Origin: Fictibacillus terranigra
Lineage (GTDB): Bacteria; Bacillota; Bacilli; Bacillales; Fictibacillaceae
Direction: 5' to 3'
Assembly (NCBI RefSeq): GCF_030412265.1
Contig: NZ_JAUHLN010000003.1
Span: 248,001 to 312,000 of the forward strand
DNA length: 64,000 nt
The position numbers and the translations under genes are program-made. Of this stretch, positions 1 through 8,437 are shown piece after piece; positions within the stretch are counted from its first letter, which is position 1, and each line of letters starts with the position of its first letter. The notes under the pieces are model-generated. The model had not been told where the DNA came from and did not search any database. It saw nothing but the letters and a program-made list of their open reading frames with translations.

Positions 1-346
1 ACACGGAAAGAAGGTTAAGCTGTGAAGCACTGACAAACAGCAAAACAAAAGAACCGGCAATAAATAATACGGCTTCTTTCATGCTGATTAATTTTGAAGG
101 GATGGCCCTTGTTGCCGTCCTTGGATTTTTTTGGTCAATCCTTGCGTCGATGACACGGTTTAGCGTCATCGCTGCGCTGCGCGCACCGACCATGGCAAGA
201 GTAATCCAGATCCATTCGCTGATCGATGGAAAAGATCCTTCCTCCACCACATTACCAAGTATGGCCCCCAAAAATGCAAACGGGAGCGCAAATAGAGTAT
301 GTTCAAACTTGATCATTTCAAGAATGATAGCTAATTTCTTAAACAC
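1..346 (-). CDS. mqnP: UbiA-family prenyltransferase (MqnP-like), 3' end beyond the window
   Basis: About 115 N-terminal residues are visible; the gene runs off the left edge. They contain the UbiA signature NRVIDARIDQKNPRT (an Asn/Asp-rich prenyl-diphosphate and Mg site) followed by TRAIP, plus hydrophobic stretches, as expected of a membrane aromatic prenyltransferase. The start is a GTG with a GAGAG-type Shine-Dalgarno just upstream, 15 bases after the menG stop. Known: UbiA-type enzymes beside menG in Bacillaceae are usually MqnP, which prenylates the naphthoate ring in the futalosine route to menaquinone. MenA is a more distant family. Inferred from context: MqnP. It could be a generic 4-hydroxybenzoate prenyltransferase, and the missing C-terminus prevents a firmer call. 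Confidence 0.75.
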   Translation of the reverse strand, partial: MFKKLAIILEMIKFEHTLFALPFAFLGAILGNVVEEGSFPSISEWIWITLAMVGARSAAMTLNRVIDARIDQKNPRTATRAIPSKLISMKEAVLFIAGSFVLLFVSASQLNLLSV

Positions 347-361
347 AAGCGATCTCTCTTT

Positions 362-1069
362 CTATGTTTGTTTAATTCCCATATGCATGGCAGCCGTTCC
401 AAACGTATAAGGCTTAACGGTTACATGGGATAGACCGGCTTCTTCGAATAAAGTCTTAAGCTCATTTCTGTCCAGGAATTCTCCGGCTGATTCCTGAAGC
501 CAGGAATATTCACTATAGCTCTTTGCCAGAAGTTTCCCCAGGAACGGCATAACGACCGAGAAGTAAAAACGGAATACATGCTTAACGACAGGTGTGGTAG
601 TCTGAGAGGTTTCCAGGCAGACCACTTTCCCGCCAGGCTTTACGACACGGTGCATCTCCCTGATTACCTGGAGATAATCAGGAACGTTCCGAAGACCGAA
701 CCCGATGGTCACGTAATCGAACGTATTATCGGGAAAAGGCAGCTCCATAGCATTTCCATGGATCAACTTTACATTCGTGCACCTGAGTTCTGAAACCTTT
801 TTCTTGCCGACTTCCAGCATGTTCTGGCTGAAATCCAGTCCGGTTACAGACCCGGATGCCCCGACCGCTTTCGCGAGAGCGATGCTCCAATCCCCTGTGC
901 CGCAGCACACATCAAGCGCCTGGCTTCCTTCTTTCACGGCCATGCGTTTCATCGTATCATTTCGCCATCTGGTATGCTGTTTAAAGCTGATCACGTTGTT
1001 CATAAAATCATATTGGCCTGAGATTTTTTCAAAGACCGAATGGACCCGCTGTTCTTTTAAATGTTCCAT
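362..1069 (-). CDS. menG: demethylmenaquinone methyltransferase MenG (UbiE family)
   Basis: Transfers a methyl group from S-adenosylmethionine to demethylmenaquinone, the last step of menaquinone synthesis, at the inner face of the membrane. The 235-residue protein has the usual UbiE length. The SAM site [10 protein letters not shown] lies near residues 53-62, the UbiE hallmark [12 protein letters not shown] near 13-24, and GFGLRNVPD follows in the middle. It starts 3 bases after the hepS stop, so the two are co-transcribed. In B. subtilis hepT normally follows; here a UbiA-type prenyltransferase follows instead. Start ATG at 1069; nothing is missing. Confidence 0.95.
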   Translation of the reverse strand: MEHLKEQRVHSVFEKISGQYDFMNNVISFKQHTRWRNDTMKRMAVKEGSQALDVCCGTGDWSIALAKAVGASGSVTGLDFSQNMLEVGKKKVSELRCTNVKLIHGNAMELPFPDNTFDYVTIGFGLRNVPDYLQVIREMHRVVKPGGKVVCLETSQTTTPVVKHVFRFYFSVVMPFLGKLLAKSYSEYSWLQESAGEFLDRNELKTLFEEAGLSHVTVKPYTFGTAAMHMGIKQT

Positions 1070-1072
1070 CGC

Positions 1073-1780
1073 TTATCCTTCCTCCGGCAATAAATAGTGA
1101 GGTGCTTCAAGCAGTGCCCTCATTCTCTTTTCCATGAATGGCTTTAATATGTCCGGCTGCTTTTGTGTCTTGAGCCTATGACGGGAAAGCAGCAGATCAT
1201 TTTTGATCTGATGATGATAATCTGAAAAAAGAGGATCAGGGCATTGAGAAGCGGCAGATACAAACAAAAACTCAGAGATAAAAGGAATGAACTCTTCCTT
1301 GCCAAAGTGTCGTGCCACCCTCGACAGGATCCCAGCCTCCAAGCTTTTGATTCCGCTTGTGATTTCTTCGGGTTTTGATTGTTTGCTGTAGTAAAGCCTC
1401 ATCTTGCTCTCGTTCACATCCTGAATCCCGAGTGAAAGTGCCCGGATGAGCGGGAGATCTTCACAGAGAGACAGCATGAAATAGTACAGGCTGCTGTAAT
1501 AATCTCCCGCCAGAACGGTTAATTGCCGTCCTTTCACATTGTCCTTTTCAATCTGAAGTATGTATTCATGTGTATCGAGCGCACTTTGAACGAGCATTAC
1601 AGCTGCGTAATATTCCTGCAATTCTTCGCCTTCCAGCCCGCTTTCTCTCAAAAGCGAATACGCAATGAGGCATTTATCCTTGTTCATCCGGGGAACATCG
1701 ACATACTTATTTAAAAAGGAATGTTCCATCGTACGTAAAACGTATTCATTTAATTTTTTTATTTCTTGGATGATCTTCAT
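1073..1780 (-). CDS. hepS: heptaprenyl diphosphate synthase component I HepS
   Basis: Small regulatory subunit of the heterodimeric heptaprenyl diphosphate synthase that makes the C35 side chain of menaquinone-7. The sequence (235 residues) matches the HEPPP_synt_1 family: an all-helical protein without the DDxxD motifs of the catalytic subunit HepT, which is not in this window. It is soluble with no signal peptide. It sits between mtrB and menG in the conserved mtrB-hepS-menG order. Recognition rests on overall resemblance and position, since the family has few sharp motifs. Confidence 0.9.
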   Translation of the reverse strand: MKIIQEIKKLNEYVLRTMEHSFLNKYVDVPRMNKDKCLIAYSLLRESGLEGEELQEYYAAVMLVQSALDTHEYILQIEKDNVKGRQLTVLAGDYYSSLYYFMLSLCEDLPLIRALSLGIQDVNESKMRLYYSKQSKPEEITSGIKSLEAGILSRVARHFGKEEFIPFISEFLFVSAASQCPDPLFSDYHHQIKNDLLLSRHRLKTQKQPDILKPFMEKRMRALLEAPHYLLPEEG

Positions 1781-1893
1781 GTCCCTGCCCCCACATCCTG
1801 CAAATACAGCATACTCTATCTATTATGTATTATATCATACAGGCCACTCAACAATCCTTTACGCCATAAAGAAAACTTGGCTCGAGCCAAGCT

Positions 1894-2127
1894 TTATACT
1901 TCCGTGTCAACTTCACCATGCCTTGTATATATGACCGCCTTGCCCCGTACTTTGACTGCTGATGTATGCTCAGTGAACTGCGCCAGCATGACCTCGCCCT
2001 TATCCAGTTTCTCCGAGTGGTGAAATCTGGTCTCCGTCCCTCTGGTCAATCCTATGACGTTAACACCGTTTTCTTTCGCTTTGATCACAAAAAACTCATT
2101 CTCGTTCATCTTCTCGTTCGCCTTCAT
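1894..2127 (-). CDS. mtrB: trp RNA-binding attenuation protein TRAP
   Basis: TRAP forms an 11-subunit ring that, with bound tryptophan, wraps GAG/UAG repeats in the trp leader RNA and stops transcription or translation. The core [20 protein letters not shown] and the [14 protein letters not shown] segment, with the RNA-contacting Lys and Arg residues, are intact. I place the start at the ATG at 2127 (77 residues), 8 bases after GGAG. A GTG at 2136 with its own AAAGGA would add three residues and cannot be excluded. It is downstream of folE, the mtrA-mtrB order of B. subtilis. The C-terminal tail is slightly divergent. Confidence 0.94.
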   Translation of the reverse strand: MKANEKMNENEFFVIKAKENGVNVIGLTRGTETRFHHSEKLDKGEVMLAQFTEHTSAVKVRGKAVIYTRHGEVDTEV

Positions 2128-2151
2128 GCCGTCCACTCCATTTCCTTTAAA

Positions 2152-2733
2152 TTAACCGCGAATAAACGTTAAGACTTCTGCCCTGGCGGCTGCATCCTTC
2201 ACAAATATTCCTCTTACTGCAGATGTAATGGTTTTAGAGCCCGGCTTCTTCACACCGCGCATCGTCATGCACATATGCTCTGCCTCGACAACGACAATGA
2301 CACCATGCGGGTCAAGCGTTTCTACCAGCGCATCAGCAACATTAGAAGTAATTCTTTCCTGCAGCTGCGGTCTTCGGGTCACCGCCTCGACTGCTCTTGC
2401 AAGTTTGCTGAGCCCGGTAACTTTTCCTCCTCTTGGGATATAGCCGATATGCGCCTTCCCAAAGAATGGGACAAGATGGTGTTCACACATGGAATAGAAC
2501 GGAATGTCTTTTACAAGAACCAGTTCCTCATGGTCTTCCCCGAAAATCGTAGCAAAATGTTCTTTAGGATCCTGGTTCAGACCCTGAAATACTTCCTGGT
2601 ACATTTTAGCCACTCTTTTGGGTGTATCAACGAGTCCTTCTCGGGATGGGTCTTCTCCAATGGCCTCAAGTATCATAGTTACTGCTTGCTGTATTTTCTC
2701 CTGATCGAATTCCTTCACTGCGGTAGCCTCCAT
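2152..2733 (-). CDS. folE: GTP cyclohydrolase I FolE (MtrA)
   Basis: Converts GTP to 7,8-dihydroneopterin triphosphate, the first committed step of folate synthesis. The zinc ligands are visible: Cys83 in SMCEHH, His86, and Cys155 in EHMCMTMRG. The 193-residue length is typical. The ATG at 2733 is preferred because AGGA lies 6 bases before it; the upstream ATG at 2739 abuts the AGGA. The gene begins the folE-mtrB-hepS-menG run and has a good SigA-type promoter at 2797-2825. No regulator site was seen. Confidence 0.96.
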   Translation of the reverse strand: MEATAVKEFDQEKIQQAVTMILEAIGEDPSREGLVDTPKRVAKMYQEVFQGLNQDPKEHFATIFGEDHEELVLVKDIPFYSMCEHHLVPFFGKAHIGYIPRGGKVTGLSKLARAVEAVTRRPQLQERITSNVADALVETLDPHGVIVVVEAEHMCMTMRGVKKPGSKTITSAVRGIFVKDAAARAEVLTFIRG

Positions 2734-2796
2734 TTTCATTCCTGCAACGTTTTATGTAGGTTCATTCCCACGTTCGCTGTACGTTTTCTAAAACCG

Positions 2797-2825
2797 ATTC
2801 TAGCATATGTAACAAGCAATGGCAA
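2797..2825 (-). promoter_or_regulatory. SigA-type promoter of folE
   Basis: On the minus strand TTGCCA (2820-2825) and TAGAAT (2797-2802) are separated by 17 bases, about 65 bases before the folE start. It lies downstream of the HU terminator, so folE-mtrB-hepS-menG is probably its own unit. Confidence 0.6.
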
Positions 2826-2856
2826 AAAAGGAAGGCTCCTGGCGCATTTTTCTTCC

Positions 2857-2886
2857 AAAATAAAAGAACCGCATAATGCGGTTCTT
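2857..2886 (-). terminator. intrinsic terminator of the HU gene
   Basis: A perfect stem AAGAACCGCA/TGCGGTTCTT at 2864-2886, followed on the minus strand by TTATTTT, starts about 20 bases after the HU stop codon. Confidence 0.85.
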
Positions 2887-2905
2887 GCTTGCCCTATGTA
2901 TAAGC

Positions 2906-3178
2906 TTATTTTAGAGCATCCTTAAGGGCTTTTCCTGGTTTGAAAGCAGGCACTTTGCTTGCTGCGATTTCGATCTCTTGACCAGTTTGCGGGTTGCGAC
3001 CCTTACGAGCGGCACGCTCACGAACTTCGAAGTTACCAAAACCGATAAGTTGTACCTTGTTACCTTCTTTAAGAGTTTCAGCGATTGCCTCGAATACTGC
3101 ATCAACAGCTTTAGTGGCATCCTTTTTAGAAAGTTGAGTTTGTTCAGATACTGCATTTACAAGATCAGTCTTGTTCAT
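2906..3178 (-). CDS. hbs: DNA-binding protein HU (HBsu)
   Basis: The 90-residue nucleoid protein binds and bends DNA as a dimer. The HU signature [21 protein letters not shown] and the C-terminal [11 protein letters not shown] are intact. The start is the ATG at 3178, 8 bases after AGGAGG. An in-frame GTG at 3187 lies inside that Shine-Dalgarno and is rejected. The gene is monocistronic, with promoter at 3299-3327 and terminator at 2864-2886. Its position between spoIVA and folE is conserved in Bacillus. Confidence 0.98.
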   Translation of the reverse strand: MNKTDLVNAVSEQTQLSKKDATKAVDAVFEAIAETLKEGNKVQLIGFGNFEVRERAARKGRNPQTGQEIEIAASKVPAFKPGKALKDALK

Positions 3179-3298
3179 TCCATTCACCTCCTCTCAAAGA
3201 ACACTATCATCTATATATGTTTCTCGGCTGTCTTACTATCATAAAGCGCTGAGCCCTGTTTTATACAGGATTTACTAAATACTTTCGTGACAAGCCTT

Positions 3299-3327
3299 AT
3301 ATTAAACGATAAGTCATAAGAATTCAA
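3299..3327 (-). promoter_or_regulatory. SigA-type promoter of the HU gene
   Basis: Minus strand TTGAAT (3322-3327), 17-base spacer, TAATAT (3299-3304). The implied leader of about 115 bases is long for a short gene. It also holds a small dyad, CCTGT/ACAGG near 3257-3270. Confidence 0.6.
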
Positions 3328-3393
3328 TATTTTTATGAGGAAAATAGCGAAAATCCGACTTTTACAGAGCCAATTTGACTTTTTTCAACAAAA

Positions 3394-3415
3394 AAGACTC
3401 CTTTAAAGGAGCCTT
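3394..3415 (-). terminator. intrinsic terminator of spoIVA
   Basis: Stem AAGGCTCC/GGAGTCTT read on the minus strand, followed by TTTTTTG, a few bases after the spoIVA stop at 3419. Confidence 0.85.
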
Positions 3416-3418
3416 TCA

Positions 3419-4897
3419 TTATAAAATAATAGCGATTAAACCTCCAGAACCTTCATTAATTATGCGTTCCAGTGTTTCTTTCAGCTTGTATCTTGCATTC
3501 TCCGGCATGAGTGAAATCTTCCCTTGAATGCCTTCTCTTACGATGGAATTGAGGGATCGCCCAAAGATATCTGAGTTCCAGATCGACAGCGGATCTTCCT
3601 CAAAATCCTGCATGAGATACCTTACGAGCTCTTCGCTCTGTTTCTCTGTACCGATGATCGGCGCAAACTCTGATTCGACATCTACTTTAATCATATGAAT
3701 CGATGGTGCTACCGCTTTCAGCCTGACACCAAACCTTGAGCCCTGACGGATAATTTCCGGCTCATCGAGGCTCATATCGGTCAGAGCCGGAGCCGCTATT
3801 CCATATCCTGTTTGTTTCACCATCCTTAAGGCGTCAGCGACCTGATCGTACTCCTGCTTGGCATAGGCGAACTCCTGCATCAGCTGCAGCAAGTGGTCTT
3901 TCCCCCTGATCTCCACACCGACGACTTCTTTTAATATCTGGTCATACAGGTCATCCGGAGCAAACAAGTCAATTTCGGCAATCCCCTGCCCCATCTCGAT
4001 GCCTGCGAGACGTGCATCATCGATAAATTCGAAGTCGCTGAAGCTTCCTACGACCCGGTCGACATCTCTAAGCCTTTTAATGTCCTTCACCGTTTCCCTT
4101 ACCGCTTCTTCGTAGCTTTCCCGCAGCCAATGCTCCTCTCTAAGCACCATGACCCAGCTTGGCAGGTTCACGTTGACTTCAAGAACCGGGAACTCATACA
4201 GCACTTCCCTGAGAACATTGTTTATATCATGCTCTGTCATACTCTCAACACTCATGGCGAGAACAGGAATATCATACTTCTCGCAAAGTTCCTTGCGAAG
4301 CTGCTCTGTATCTGGATGATGAGGGTGCACAGAGTTCACTACAAGTATAAAAGGTTTGCCGACTTCTTTCAGTTCATCGATCACTCTTTCTTCCGATTCG
4401 ATATAGTCATATCTTGGAATCTCACCGATCGAGCCGTCAGTAGTGACTACGACACCGAGAGTGGAATGCTCCTGAATGACTTTTCTCGTACCGATCTCAG
4501 CCGCTTCATGAAAAGGAATCGGTTCATCATACCATGGTGTATGGATCATTCTCGGGCCGTTCTCATCCTCATAGCCTTTTGCACTCGGCACGGCATAGCC
4601 TACACTGTCCACTAGCCGGACATTGACATCCAAACCTTCCCCAACATGGATGCTCACAGCGTTGTTCGGAACAAATTTAGGCTCTGTCGTCATGATGGTC
4701 TTCCCTGCTGCACTCTGAGGAAGCTCATCCTGTGCCCGCTGTCGTTCACCATCATTTTGAATGTTAGGCAGCACGACCAGCTCCATAAACCGTTTGATAA
4801 AGGTAGATTTCCCTGTGCGAACAGCACCGACTACTCCGAGATAAATGTCTCCTCCTGTCCGTTCAGCGATATCTTTGAAAATATCGATTTTTTCCAT
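3419..4897 (-). CDS. spoIVA: stage IV sporulation protein A SpoIVA, spore-coat basement ATPase
   Basis: SpoIVA hydrolyses ATP to polymerise on the forespore surface and forms the base of the coat; it is made in the mother cell. The 492-residue length equals the B. subtilis protein. The Walker A motif GAVRTGKST is at residues 24-32 near the N-terminus of a TRAFAC-type NTPase domain, followed by DSVGYAVP. The C-terminal region that binds SpoVM at the membrane is present up to the terminal AIIL. It is monocistronic, with terminator at 3394-3415 and a SigE-like promoter candidate at 4950-4977. Start ATG follows GGGAGG. Confidence 0.98.
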   Translation of the reverse strand: MEKIDIFKDIAERTGGDIYLGVVGAVRTGKSTFIKRFMELVVLPNIQNDGERQRAQDELPQSAAGKTIMTTEPKFVPNNAVSIHVGEGLDVNVRLVDSVGYAVPSAKGYEDENGPRMIHTPWYDEPIPFHEAAEIGTRKVIQEHSTLGVVVTTDGSIGEIPRYDYIESEERVIDELKEVGKPFILVVNSVHPHHPDTEQLRKELCEKYDIPVLAMSVESMTEHDINNVLREVLYEFPVLEVNVNLPSWVMVLREEHWLRESYEEAVRETVKDIKRLRDVDRVVGSFSDFEFIDDARLAGIEMGQGIAEIDLFAPDDLYDQILKEVVGVEIRGKDHLLQLMQEFAYAKQEYDQVADALRMVKQTGYGIAAPALTDMSLDEPEIIRQGSRFGVRLKAVAPSIHMIKVDVESEFAPIIGTEKQSEELVRYLMQDFEEDPLSIWNSDIFGRSLNSIVREGIQGKISLMPENARYKLKETLERIINEGSGGLIAIIL

Positions 4898-4949
4898 TCA
4901 TTTCCCTCCCGATCCAAATAAGTTCCGGATGCTATTCTTGGACAATACA

Positions 4950-4977
4950 TACTTATGATGTTGTCCCAAAAATATGA
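4950..4977 (-). promoter_or_regulatory. SigE-like promoter candidate of spoIVA
   Basis: Minus strand TCATATT (4971-4977), 13-base spacer, CATAAGTA (4950-4957). This resembles the SigE -35 and -10 elements, with two differences in the -10. It is placed about 55 bases before the spoIVA start. SigE control of spoIVA is known in B. subtilis; the exact site here is inference. Confidence 0.4.
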
Positions 4978-5110
4978 TAAGGAATGAAAGTTTTTTCATA
5001 CAAAAATCAGCGATGGACCTCAGTTCGTTGTATAGACCGGGAGAGAAGCACAAACACTTGTGATCTTCCGTGTGCAAACTGTCCAGGTTATCACCATGTC
5101 CGTTTTTATA

Positions 5111-5155
5111 TAAAAAACCCTCCTCCTTTTCTATGAATGTATTAAAAAGGAGGAG
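5111..5155 (-). terminator. intrinsic terminator downstream of yphF
   Basis: Stem CTCCTCCTTTT/AAAAGGAGGAG with a 14-base loop (5120-5155), followed on the minus strand by GGTTTTTTA. It ends the yphE-yphF unit 36 bases after the yphF stop. The rest of 4978-5190 shows no gene. Confidence 0.8.
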
Positions 5156-5190
5156 AGTTCATGCCAATTATTTATGGGTGCCGTGGAAAG

Positions 5191-5907
5191 TTATTGATCC
5201 GTTACCTGAAACTCGGGTTCTCCGTTCTTAACCGTATAAGGAACGGACCGTACTGGAACAAAGAAGGAATTTTTAGTAAGAAGCGTCCGAACATCTTCCC
5301 CCTTTTTCACAGGGAGTCCCTTTTTGATGAGCGGATAAAGATCCATGGAATAGTCCACGTGGACTTTTGAATCATTATCAACAATAAATGGCAGGTTCTT
5401 TCCGGAGTAAGGGCTGACAGCGTATGGCGCTTCTTTGTAGCCCATCTTTTTGTAATCAAGGGTGTACCTGCCATTGGCCAATATCTTTTGATATGGCGGA
5501 TATTTATGGGTTCGGACATACTCCTTCAGTCTGGCTTCCAGATCCTGTGCTTTGTTCACGATCACCAGATCTATCAGCCTTACTTTTGGCTTTGTTTCTG
5601 CATCAATGAGTACATACTGGAACGTTCCGCCTTTTTCAAACGAATTTCCTGGAGGCTGCTGCATGTACTTTGGGACAAGCCTTCCAAAATCAATCGGGTA
5701 TTTTTCATAGACGTCTGTTGAGGCGTCTTTGTTTTTGATCGGCAGCACTGACGTCTCTTTATGGTAATCGTCCACCGCAGACTGCACCATGGCAATCTGG
5801 TCTTTATAAGGGACCCGGTTTTCACTTTTTTGGCTGTCGGGATACAGACACCCCGTCAGGCTGAAGAGCAGGCAAACTAAAAACGTGAGAGTACATATCT
5901 TTTTCAT
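5191..5907 (-). CDS. yphF: YphF-type lipoprotein of unknown function
   Basis: The 238-residue protein begins with a lipoprotein signal peptide: MKK, a hydrophobic core, then lipobox LTGC with Cys20. It should be anchored to the outer face of the membrane. The remaining part has no catalytic motif that I recognise. Length and position (between spoIVA and a DUF2768 gene) match B. subtilis YphF. It is the second gene of a yphE-yphF unit, starting 13 bases after the yphE stop, with a weak Shine-Dalgarno. Function unknown; a role in sporulation is suggested only by the neighbours. Confidence 0.8.
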   Translation of the reverse strand: MKKICTLTFLVCLLFSLTGCLYPDSQKSENRVPYKDQIAMVQSAVDDYHKETSVLPIKNKDASTDVYEKYPIDFGRLVPKYMQQPPGNSFEKGGTFQYVLIDAETKPKVRLIDLVIVNKAQDLEARLKEYVRTHKYPPYQKILANGRYTLDYKKMGYKEAPYAVSPYSGKNLPFIVDNDSKVHVDYSMDLYPLIKKGLPVKKGEDVRTLLTKNSFFVPVRSVPYTVKNGEPEFQVTDQ

Positions 5908-5920
5908 GTTTCTGGCGTAC

Positions 5921-6121
5921 CTATCCTTTCACCGGTCCGCTAAAGACTACGAGTACAATTAAGATGCCTGCTGTAATCATGCAAATATATGCGATAGCTG
6001 CCAGTATGTATTTAAAAATCCCTTTTAGTTTTAACCTGCTGATCATGATTGAAAAAACCGCGATAAACATCAATGCGATGGATGAAAGCGCAACCCACAT
6101 TTTCATTAATCCAGCGTCCAT
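5921..6121 (-). CDS. yphE: YphE-type small membrane protein (DUF2768)
   Basis: The 66-residue protein has two hydrophobic helices, about residues 9-28 and 36-60, joined by a basic loop SRLKLKGIFK. This is the layout of the DUF2768 family, to which B. subtilis YphE belongs. It starts at an ATG preceded by GGGGGA. A TATAAT at 6149-6154 on the minus strand would suit a -10, but I see no convincing -35. Function unknown. Confidence 0.8.
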   Translation of the reverse strand: MDAGLMKMWVALSSIALMFIAVFSIMISRLKLKGIFKYILAAIAYICMITAGILIVLVVFSGPVKG

Positions 6122-6431
6122 TTATATCCCCCTTTGCATACAGCGTAAATTATAGCATAAAACAAAAGAAATGCGTATGTGCTCATGTTTTGGTCCGACA
6201 AACGCTGGAGCAATTCTGGCGGTAGTGTGAAGACGGCTAGGGATGAAAAGAAGATCTCACTTTTCATCTTTCGAGGACCAGGGTGAAATATGATTCAAAT
6301 TCATCTTTTAAGCTGTAGATGGACACTTCTTTCTTACATCAAAAAAAAGACAGGCCGGTGTCTGATACACCGCCTGCCGAATGACTAAATACACCAATTT
6401 GCAGATTGATTGGCTATCCGTTGAAGCATAC
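6122..6431. other. gene-free stretch between yphE and the SpoVIF-family gene
   Basis: No coding region with a ribosome site was found. It holds a minus-strand terminator (6342-6376), a 9-base perfect inverted repeat GATGAAAAG/CTTTTCATC at 6242-6268 without a T tract, and the likely yphE promoter region at 6149-6185. Confidence 0.6.
6342..6376 (-). terminator. intrinsic terminator after the SpoVIF-family gene
   Basis: Minus-strand stem CAGGC GGTGT/ACACC G GCCTG (6351-6376) with one bulge, followed by TCTTTTTTTT. Confidence 0.8.
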
Positions 6432-6692
6432 CTATTTGTTATCGAACATTTTGGATAATGTGCTGAAATCCAGAGGTACATTGTTATTAATAACCGCATT
6501 GACAATTTGATCTTCTTTTTGCCTAGAAACAGGGACACCGGCCAAGGAGGCTACCTGGGAGATCAGTCTTCTTAAAGTGCGTTCATCCCGCAGATTTTCA
6601 TTGCTGACGGTCTGGGCTAGTTTAAAAATATCTTCTTTCTTAACGTTCGTTTTCTTCTCAACTTTATCAAAAAATTGATTGTTCCGATCCAT
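6432..6692 (-). CDS. stage VI sporulation protein F family (SpoVIF-like)
   Basis: The 86-residue acidic/basic soluble protein matches the SpoVIF family of late mother-cell sporulation proteins. It shows an N-terminal NQFFDKVEKKTNVK, a central region rich in charged residues, and the C-terminal LDFSTLSKMFDNK. In B. subtilis the family member spoVIF (yjcC) lies elsewhere and affects coat assembly. A second family member beside gpsA is common in Bacillaceae, so I do not assign the gene symbol. Start ATG follows GGAGGACGAAAA. It ends in a strong terminator. Confidence 0.8.
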   Translation of the reverse strand: MDRNNQFFDKVEKKTNVKKEDIFKLAQTVSNENLRDERTLRRLISQVASLAGVPVSRQKEDQIVNAVINNNVPLDFSTLSKMFDNK

Positions 6693-6799
6693 TTTTCGTC
6701 CTCCTCCAACAACCTATTCACCATTATCCTATGCGTTAGTCTAATAATCGTGATAGAAATCGGGAAGATAACCGTATGGATGATTCGGACATTTTTTTC

Positions 6800-7822
6800 C
6801 TATAAAAGAGAAGATACGTCTTCCACCTCATGGGTCCTGCTTCTTCTCATCAGCTCATCCACAGCTTCCTTTGCATTCTTTCCGTCAAACAGAACATCGT
6901 GAAGAACATTCGTGATCGGCATCTCCACATTTTCTTTCTGAGCGAGCTGATATGCTGCTTTCGTTGTTCTTACCCCTTCAACGACCATCCCCATCTTTTC
7001 AAGCACAGCTTCGAGTGCTTCTCCTTTGCCCAGCATGTTTCCGGCCCTCCAGTTTCTGCTGTGGACACTCGTACAAGTAACGATTAAGTCTCCAATTCCG
7101 GTCAAACCTGCGAACGTCAGCGGGTTAGCCCCCATCTTCGTTCCCAGTCTGGCGATCTCAGCGAGCCCTCTTGTAATCAGAGCGGCTTTCGCGTTGTCTC
7201 CATAGCCAAGACCGTCGGACATGCCCGCCCCAAGGGCGATGATATTCTTCAATGATCCGCCGAGTTCAACGCCCACAATATCTGGATTGGTGTACACCCT
7301 GAAATTCTGGTTAATAAACAGATCCTGAACAAATTCCGCTTCCTCAATATCCGATGAGGAAACAGTGACGGTAGTAGGCTGTCTCAGAGAAACTTCCTCC
7401 GCATGGCTTGGCCCGGACAATACAACGATGGATTTTCGTTTATCTGCAGGCACTTCCTCCTCAATGATCTCGGATACCCGTTTATACGTTTCCGGTTCGA
7501 TCCCTTTGCTGGCATGAACGATGGTGACTGGCTGATCTAAATGAGCTGTCAGATCCCCCAGTACCTCTCGAATCGCTTTAGTAGGAGCGACGAGCAGGAT
7601 CGTTCCAGCTCCTGAGACCGCTTCCTGGAGATCGGTAAAACCCCGAAGCTCTTCAGGAAGTGAAACGCCCGGCAAATATTTTTCATTGGTATGTAGGGAA
7701 TTAATTTCTTCAATCTGTTTTTGTCTTCTTCCCCATATGCGAACATCGTGTCCGTTATCCGCTAGTACGAGGGCCAGCGCTGTGCCCCAGCTGCCGGCAC
7801 CGACTACTGCTACTTTTTCCAT
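6800..7822 (-). CDS. gpsA: NAD(P)-dependent glycerol-3-phosphate dehydrogenase GpsA
   Basis: Reduces dihydroxyacetone phosphate to sn-glycerol-3-phosphate for phospholipid synthesis in the cytoplasm. The 340-residue protein has the Rossmann motif [10 protein letters not shown] at residues 8-17, HASKGIEP near the substrate site, and the family segment [30 protein letters not shown] with the catalytic Lys. It follows plsY by 18 bases, so the enzyme that makes G3P and the acyltransferase that uses it form one unit with der. Start ATG at 7822. Confidence 0.97.
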   Translation of the reverse strand: MEKVAVVGAGSWGTALALVLADNGHDVRIWGRRQKQIEEINSLHTNEKYLPGVSLPEELRGFTDLQEAVSGAGTILLVAPTKAIREVLGDLTAHLDQPVTIVHASKGIEPETYKRVSEIIEEEVPADKRKSIVVLSGPSHAEEVSLRQPTTVTVSSSDIEEAEFVQDLFINQNFRVYTNPDIVGVELGGSLKNIIALGAGMSDGLGYGDNAKAALITRGLAEIARLGTKMGANPLTFAGLTGIGDLIVTCTSVHSRNWRAGNMLGKGEALEAVLEKMGMVVEGVRTTKAAYQLAQKENVEMPITNVLHDVLFDGKNAKEAVDELMRRSRTHEVEDVSSLL

Positions 7823-7840
7823 TGCTAATCCACTCCTTGC

Positions 7841-8428
7841 TTAATGCCCTATTTTTCTTTCATTTCCTTTTAAAAGTCTGGAGATATTGGTGCGGTGCCT
7901 CCATATCGAGAGAACACCGATCAATGAGGCGAATAGCGCCGCCTCCGTAGGTATAGTTTTTAAAATAAACATTAAAACAGGCGTCAAAATCATAAATACG
8001 ATGGAGCCTAACGAAACAAATCGGGTAGCTGCAATGATCAGAATGACGAAGAATCCCGCTATGAGAGCAGGAATAAACGAAGCCACCACAAAAACACCAA
8101 TCGTCGTCGCCACCCCTTTTCCGCCCTTGAATCCATAATAGACCGGCCAGTTATGGCCGATGATGGACATTGCGCCCGCCGCAATCGCCGCGGTCATATT
8201 GTATTGCATGGCAAGTGCTGCCCACACAGGGATCATTCCTTTCAGCCCGTCCAGCAGGAGCACGCAGATGGCAGGACCCACACCGATCACACGCAGTGTG
8301 TTCGTCGCCCCGGCATTACCGCTCCCCAGCTTGCGTATATCACCTTTTTTCATACCTTTAGTGATCATATAGCTGAAACTGATCGAACCTAATAAATAAG
8401 CACCGATAAACAACAAGACAATCTGCAT
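7841..8428 (-). CDS. plsY: acyl-phosphate:glycerol-3-phosphate acyltransferase PlsY
   Basis: Membrane enzyme that transfers the acyl group from acyl-phosphate to glycerol-3-phosphate, giving lysophosphatidate. The 195-residue protein has several membrane segments and the three PlsY loops: GSISFSYMI...GSGNAGATNTLR, GHNWPVYYGFKGGKGVATTIG and the late RHRTNISRLL. The start is the ATG at 8428 after AGGTGA; a GTG at 8437 falls within that site. In B. subtilis plsY (yneS) is elsewhere; here it lies between der and gpsA, which links the three in one likely operon. Confidence 0.95.
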   Translation of the reverse strand: MQIVLLFIGAYLLGSISFSYMITKGMKKGDIRKLGSGNAGATNTLRVIGVGPAICVLLLDGLKGMIPVWAALAMQYNMTAAIAAGAMSIIGHNWPVYYGFKGGKGVATTIGVFVVASFIPALIAGFFVILIIAATRFVSLGSIVFMILTPVLMFILKTIPTEAALFASLIGVLSIWRHRTNISRLLKGNERKIGH

Positions 8429-8437
8429 GAAGTTCAC

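Noticed and set aside
4130-4615. 161-codon plus-strand open frame inside spoIVA
   Set aside because: Antisense shadow of a complete and highly conserved gene.
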